This document shows, piece after piece, positions 6,046-6,703 of a DNA stretch of 6,703 nucleotides (position 1 is the first letter of the stretch; each line of letters begins with the position of its first letter). This stretch comes from CAZLQR01 sp964366455 (GTDB lineage Bacteria > Patescibacteriota > Microgenomatia > UBA1406 > GWC2-37-13): contig CAYISZ010000023.1 in assembly GCA_964366455.1 (NCBI GenBank), forward strand, positions 1 through 6,703. The letters are read 5' to 3'. The notes below the pieces were generated by a model. That model was not told the origin of the DNA and did no database searches. It saw nothing but the letters and a program-made list of their open reading frames with translations. Made by a program: the position numbers and the translations under genes.

Positions 6046-6051
6046 AGTTGC

Positions 6052-6417
6052 ATGTATCAAGCTCCAAACATATCGTTGGGGAAACTTGGTGAACAGGCTT
6101 CAGCTACCTACCTTCGAGACAATGGTTACAAAATTCTAGATAGAAATGTGAGGTTGGGAATTGGTGAACTAGATATTATCGCTTTCAAAGGCTCCATTTT
6201 ATGCATATTTGAGGTCAAAACTCGTAAAAATACCGACAAAGGCCAACCATACGAAGCGGTCACCCCTACTAAAGCTCGTAAGTTACTTTTAATGGGAGAA
6301 AAATACAGCTTGCAAAAAAAATTAAACCACTCTAAACTGTCCCTCGGAGTTATCGCAGTCTTGGTCGATGAGGCTAATATGGTAGCCTCGATTAAGCTCT
6401 ACGACTACTTCGCATAA
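6052..6417 (+). CDS. yraN: YraN/UPF0102 family putative endonuclease
   Basis: This is a small protein of the UPF0102 (YraN) family with the PD-(D/E)XK nuclease fold. The family's cellular role is not settled; its fold and links to DNA-processing genes suggest nucleic-acid cleavage or repair. Its 121 residues fit the family length of about 115-130. The N-terminal LGKLGEQASATYLRDNGYKIL block carries Glu14. The metal-binding core is GELDIIA (Gly38, Glu39, Asp41) followed by FEVKTRK (Glu54, Lys56). Next comes the typical GQPYEAVTPTKARKL segment. ATG 6052 starts just before the conserved GKLGE block and lies six bases after a strong -10. It is the second gene after rplS, matching the common rplS-rnhB-yraN neighbourhood with rnhB missing. 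The next gene begins 4 bp after its stop, so the two are probably co-transcribed. Confidence 0.93.
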   Translation: MYQAPNISLGKLGEQASATYLRDNGYKILDRNVRLGIGELDIIAFKGSILCIFEVKTRKNTDKGQPYEAVTPTKARKLLLMGEKYSLQKKLNHSKLSLGVIAVLVDEANMVASIKLYDYFA

Positions 6418-6421
6418 AATC

Positions 6422-6670
6422 ATGCCAACACCTGAAAGATTAAACCGGATTGAGACACCTTCAGGTCTACGGATAAAAGCCAATTTTACGGAGAGAACGT
6501 CGCCTACAGCTCGCGCAGGAGTCGTTGTATTGGGTGTAGGAGAGGTTCTGGTTTTTGGCGAGACAATTCTTGGACTCGCAGTTATAGCACTCGGCTTGTT
6601 TGCAGATAGAAGAGGTAGAAGTGGTAGACAAATACGAAATGGAGGAAGGGAGGTGAAAAATAATGTTTGA
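6422..6670 (+). CDS. Small single-pass membrane protein, function unknown
   Basis: I do not recognise this 82-residue protein. Residues 1-31 are polar and basic, with several Thr, Pro and Arg. Residues 32-60 form one long hydrophobic stretch rich in Gly, Val and Leu, interrupted by Glu41 and Glu47. It could be one transmembrane helix or a tight two-helix hairpin. The stretch is followed at once by an Arg-rich DRRGRSGRQIR segment, so the positive-inside rule favours a cytoplasmic C terminus, although the N terminus is also basic. The start is 4 bp after the yraN stop with no Shine-Dalgarno, suggesting reinitiation after yraN. The stop overlaps the start of the next gene by 8 bp, and this gene's 3' end encodes that gene's ribosome binding site. 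The tight packing on both sides supports a real gene, but there is no homology evidence. Confidence 0.6.
   Translation: MPTPERLNRIETPSGLRIKANFTERTSPTARAGVVVLGVGEVLVFGETILGLAVIALGLFADRRGRSGRQIRNGGREVKNNV
6648..6656 (+). promoter_or_regulatory. Strong Shine-Dalgarno for the gene starting at 6663
   Basis: GGGAGGTGA contains the 8-base GGAGGTGA complement of the canonical 16S rRNA 3' end. Nine bases separate GGAGG from ATG 6663. Another GGAGG lies just upstream (6641-6645). It is the only textbook ribosome binding site in the window and decides the start of the partial gene at the right edge. Confidence 0.7.
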
Positions 6671-6703
6671 AGGAGTAAATCAAATAGTACTAAAATTTTG
6701 GAG
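6663..6703 (+). CDS. Start of an unidentified gene, cut by window end
   Basis: Only 13 codons are visible (MFEGVNQIVLKFW), followed by two bases. The frame is open to the window edge. The start is supported by the strong GGAGGTGA ribosome binding site and by an 8-bp overlap with the end of the 82-residue membrane protein gene, which suggests one operon with yraN. The visible peptide alternates hydrophobic and polar residues and could begin an amphipathic or membrane helix. No function can be assigned from this length. Confidence 0.55.
   Translation, partial: MFEGVNQIVLKFW

Larger units (their letters stand above)
5907..6051. other. Non-coding, hairpin-rich gap between rplS and yraN
   Basis: This 145-bp stretch has no supported reading frame. 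It holds several inverted repeats: a weak GTAG/CTAC hairpin (5928-5948, with one bulge and one mismatch), a strong 9-bp stem (5969-5998), and a directly abutting 6-bp stem (5999-6023). Its last bases form the yraN promoter. It could be the 3' untranslated region of rplS with a terminator, or a small structured RNA. I match it to no known RNA family. Confidence 0.6.

Noticed and set aside
1..6703. Recoded TGA, CRISPR array, insertion sequence, tRNA or rRNA
   Set aside because: TGA ends topA and the 82-aa gene properly, and no spaced direct repeats, transposase, cloverleaf or rRNA signature was seen.

Overview
The window looks like a chromosomal housekeeping segment from an uncultivated bacterium, most likely of the Candidate Phyla Radiation (Patescibacteria; a Microgenomates-like lineage is my guess, not proven). 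The reasons are indirect: moderate GC, very short intergenic gaps, a divergent CTP synthase, AGA-rich arginine codon use in atpD, several starts without Shine-Dalgarno sequences, and unplaceable small proteins among core genes. TGA acts as a true stop (topA, the 82-residue gene), so the Gly-UGA code of Gracilibacteria/Absconditabacteria is excluded for this stretch.

Layout: 1-1330 is the 3' end of an ATP synthase operon, with atpD (beta, cut at its Walker A motif by the window edge) and atpC (epsilon). A small unrecognised gene on the minus strand (1334-1654) faces atpC tail to tail across 3 bp. A divergent promoter region (1655-1781) ends in a heptameric AACTTTN array directly before topA. 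topA (DNA topoisomerase I) overlaps pyrG (CTP synthase) by ATGA. A second array of the same heptamer lies inside the promoter of rplS (ribosomal protein L19). A hairpin-rich 145-bp gap follows, then yraN (PD-(D/E)XK-fold UPF0102 protein), a small one-helix membrane protein gene, and the first codons of another gene that runs off the window, preceded by the only textbook Shine-Dalgarno here.

Functionally the genes cover ATP synthesis, supercoiling control, CTP supply, ribosome assembly and a putative nuclease. The rplS-yraN proximity is the common bacterial arrangement, but without rnhB between them.

I found no mobile element, CRISPR array, defence locus or obviously new multi-gene system. 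The points most worth a second look are: (1) -10-like hexamers sitting 5-7 nt before four unit-leading ATGs, which suggests leaderless mRNAs; (2) one heptamer repeat shared by two promoters; (3) replacement in PyrG of the GDIE residues linked to CTP feedback inhibition; and (4) a possible structured RNA between rplS and yraN.
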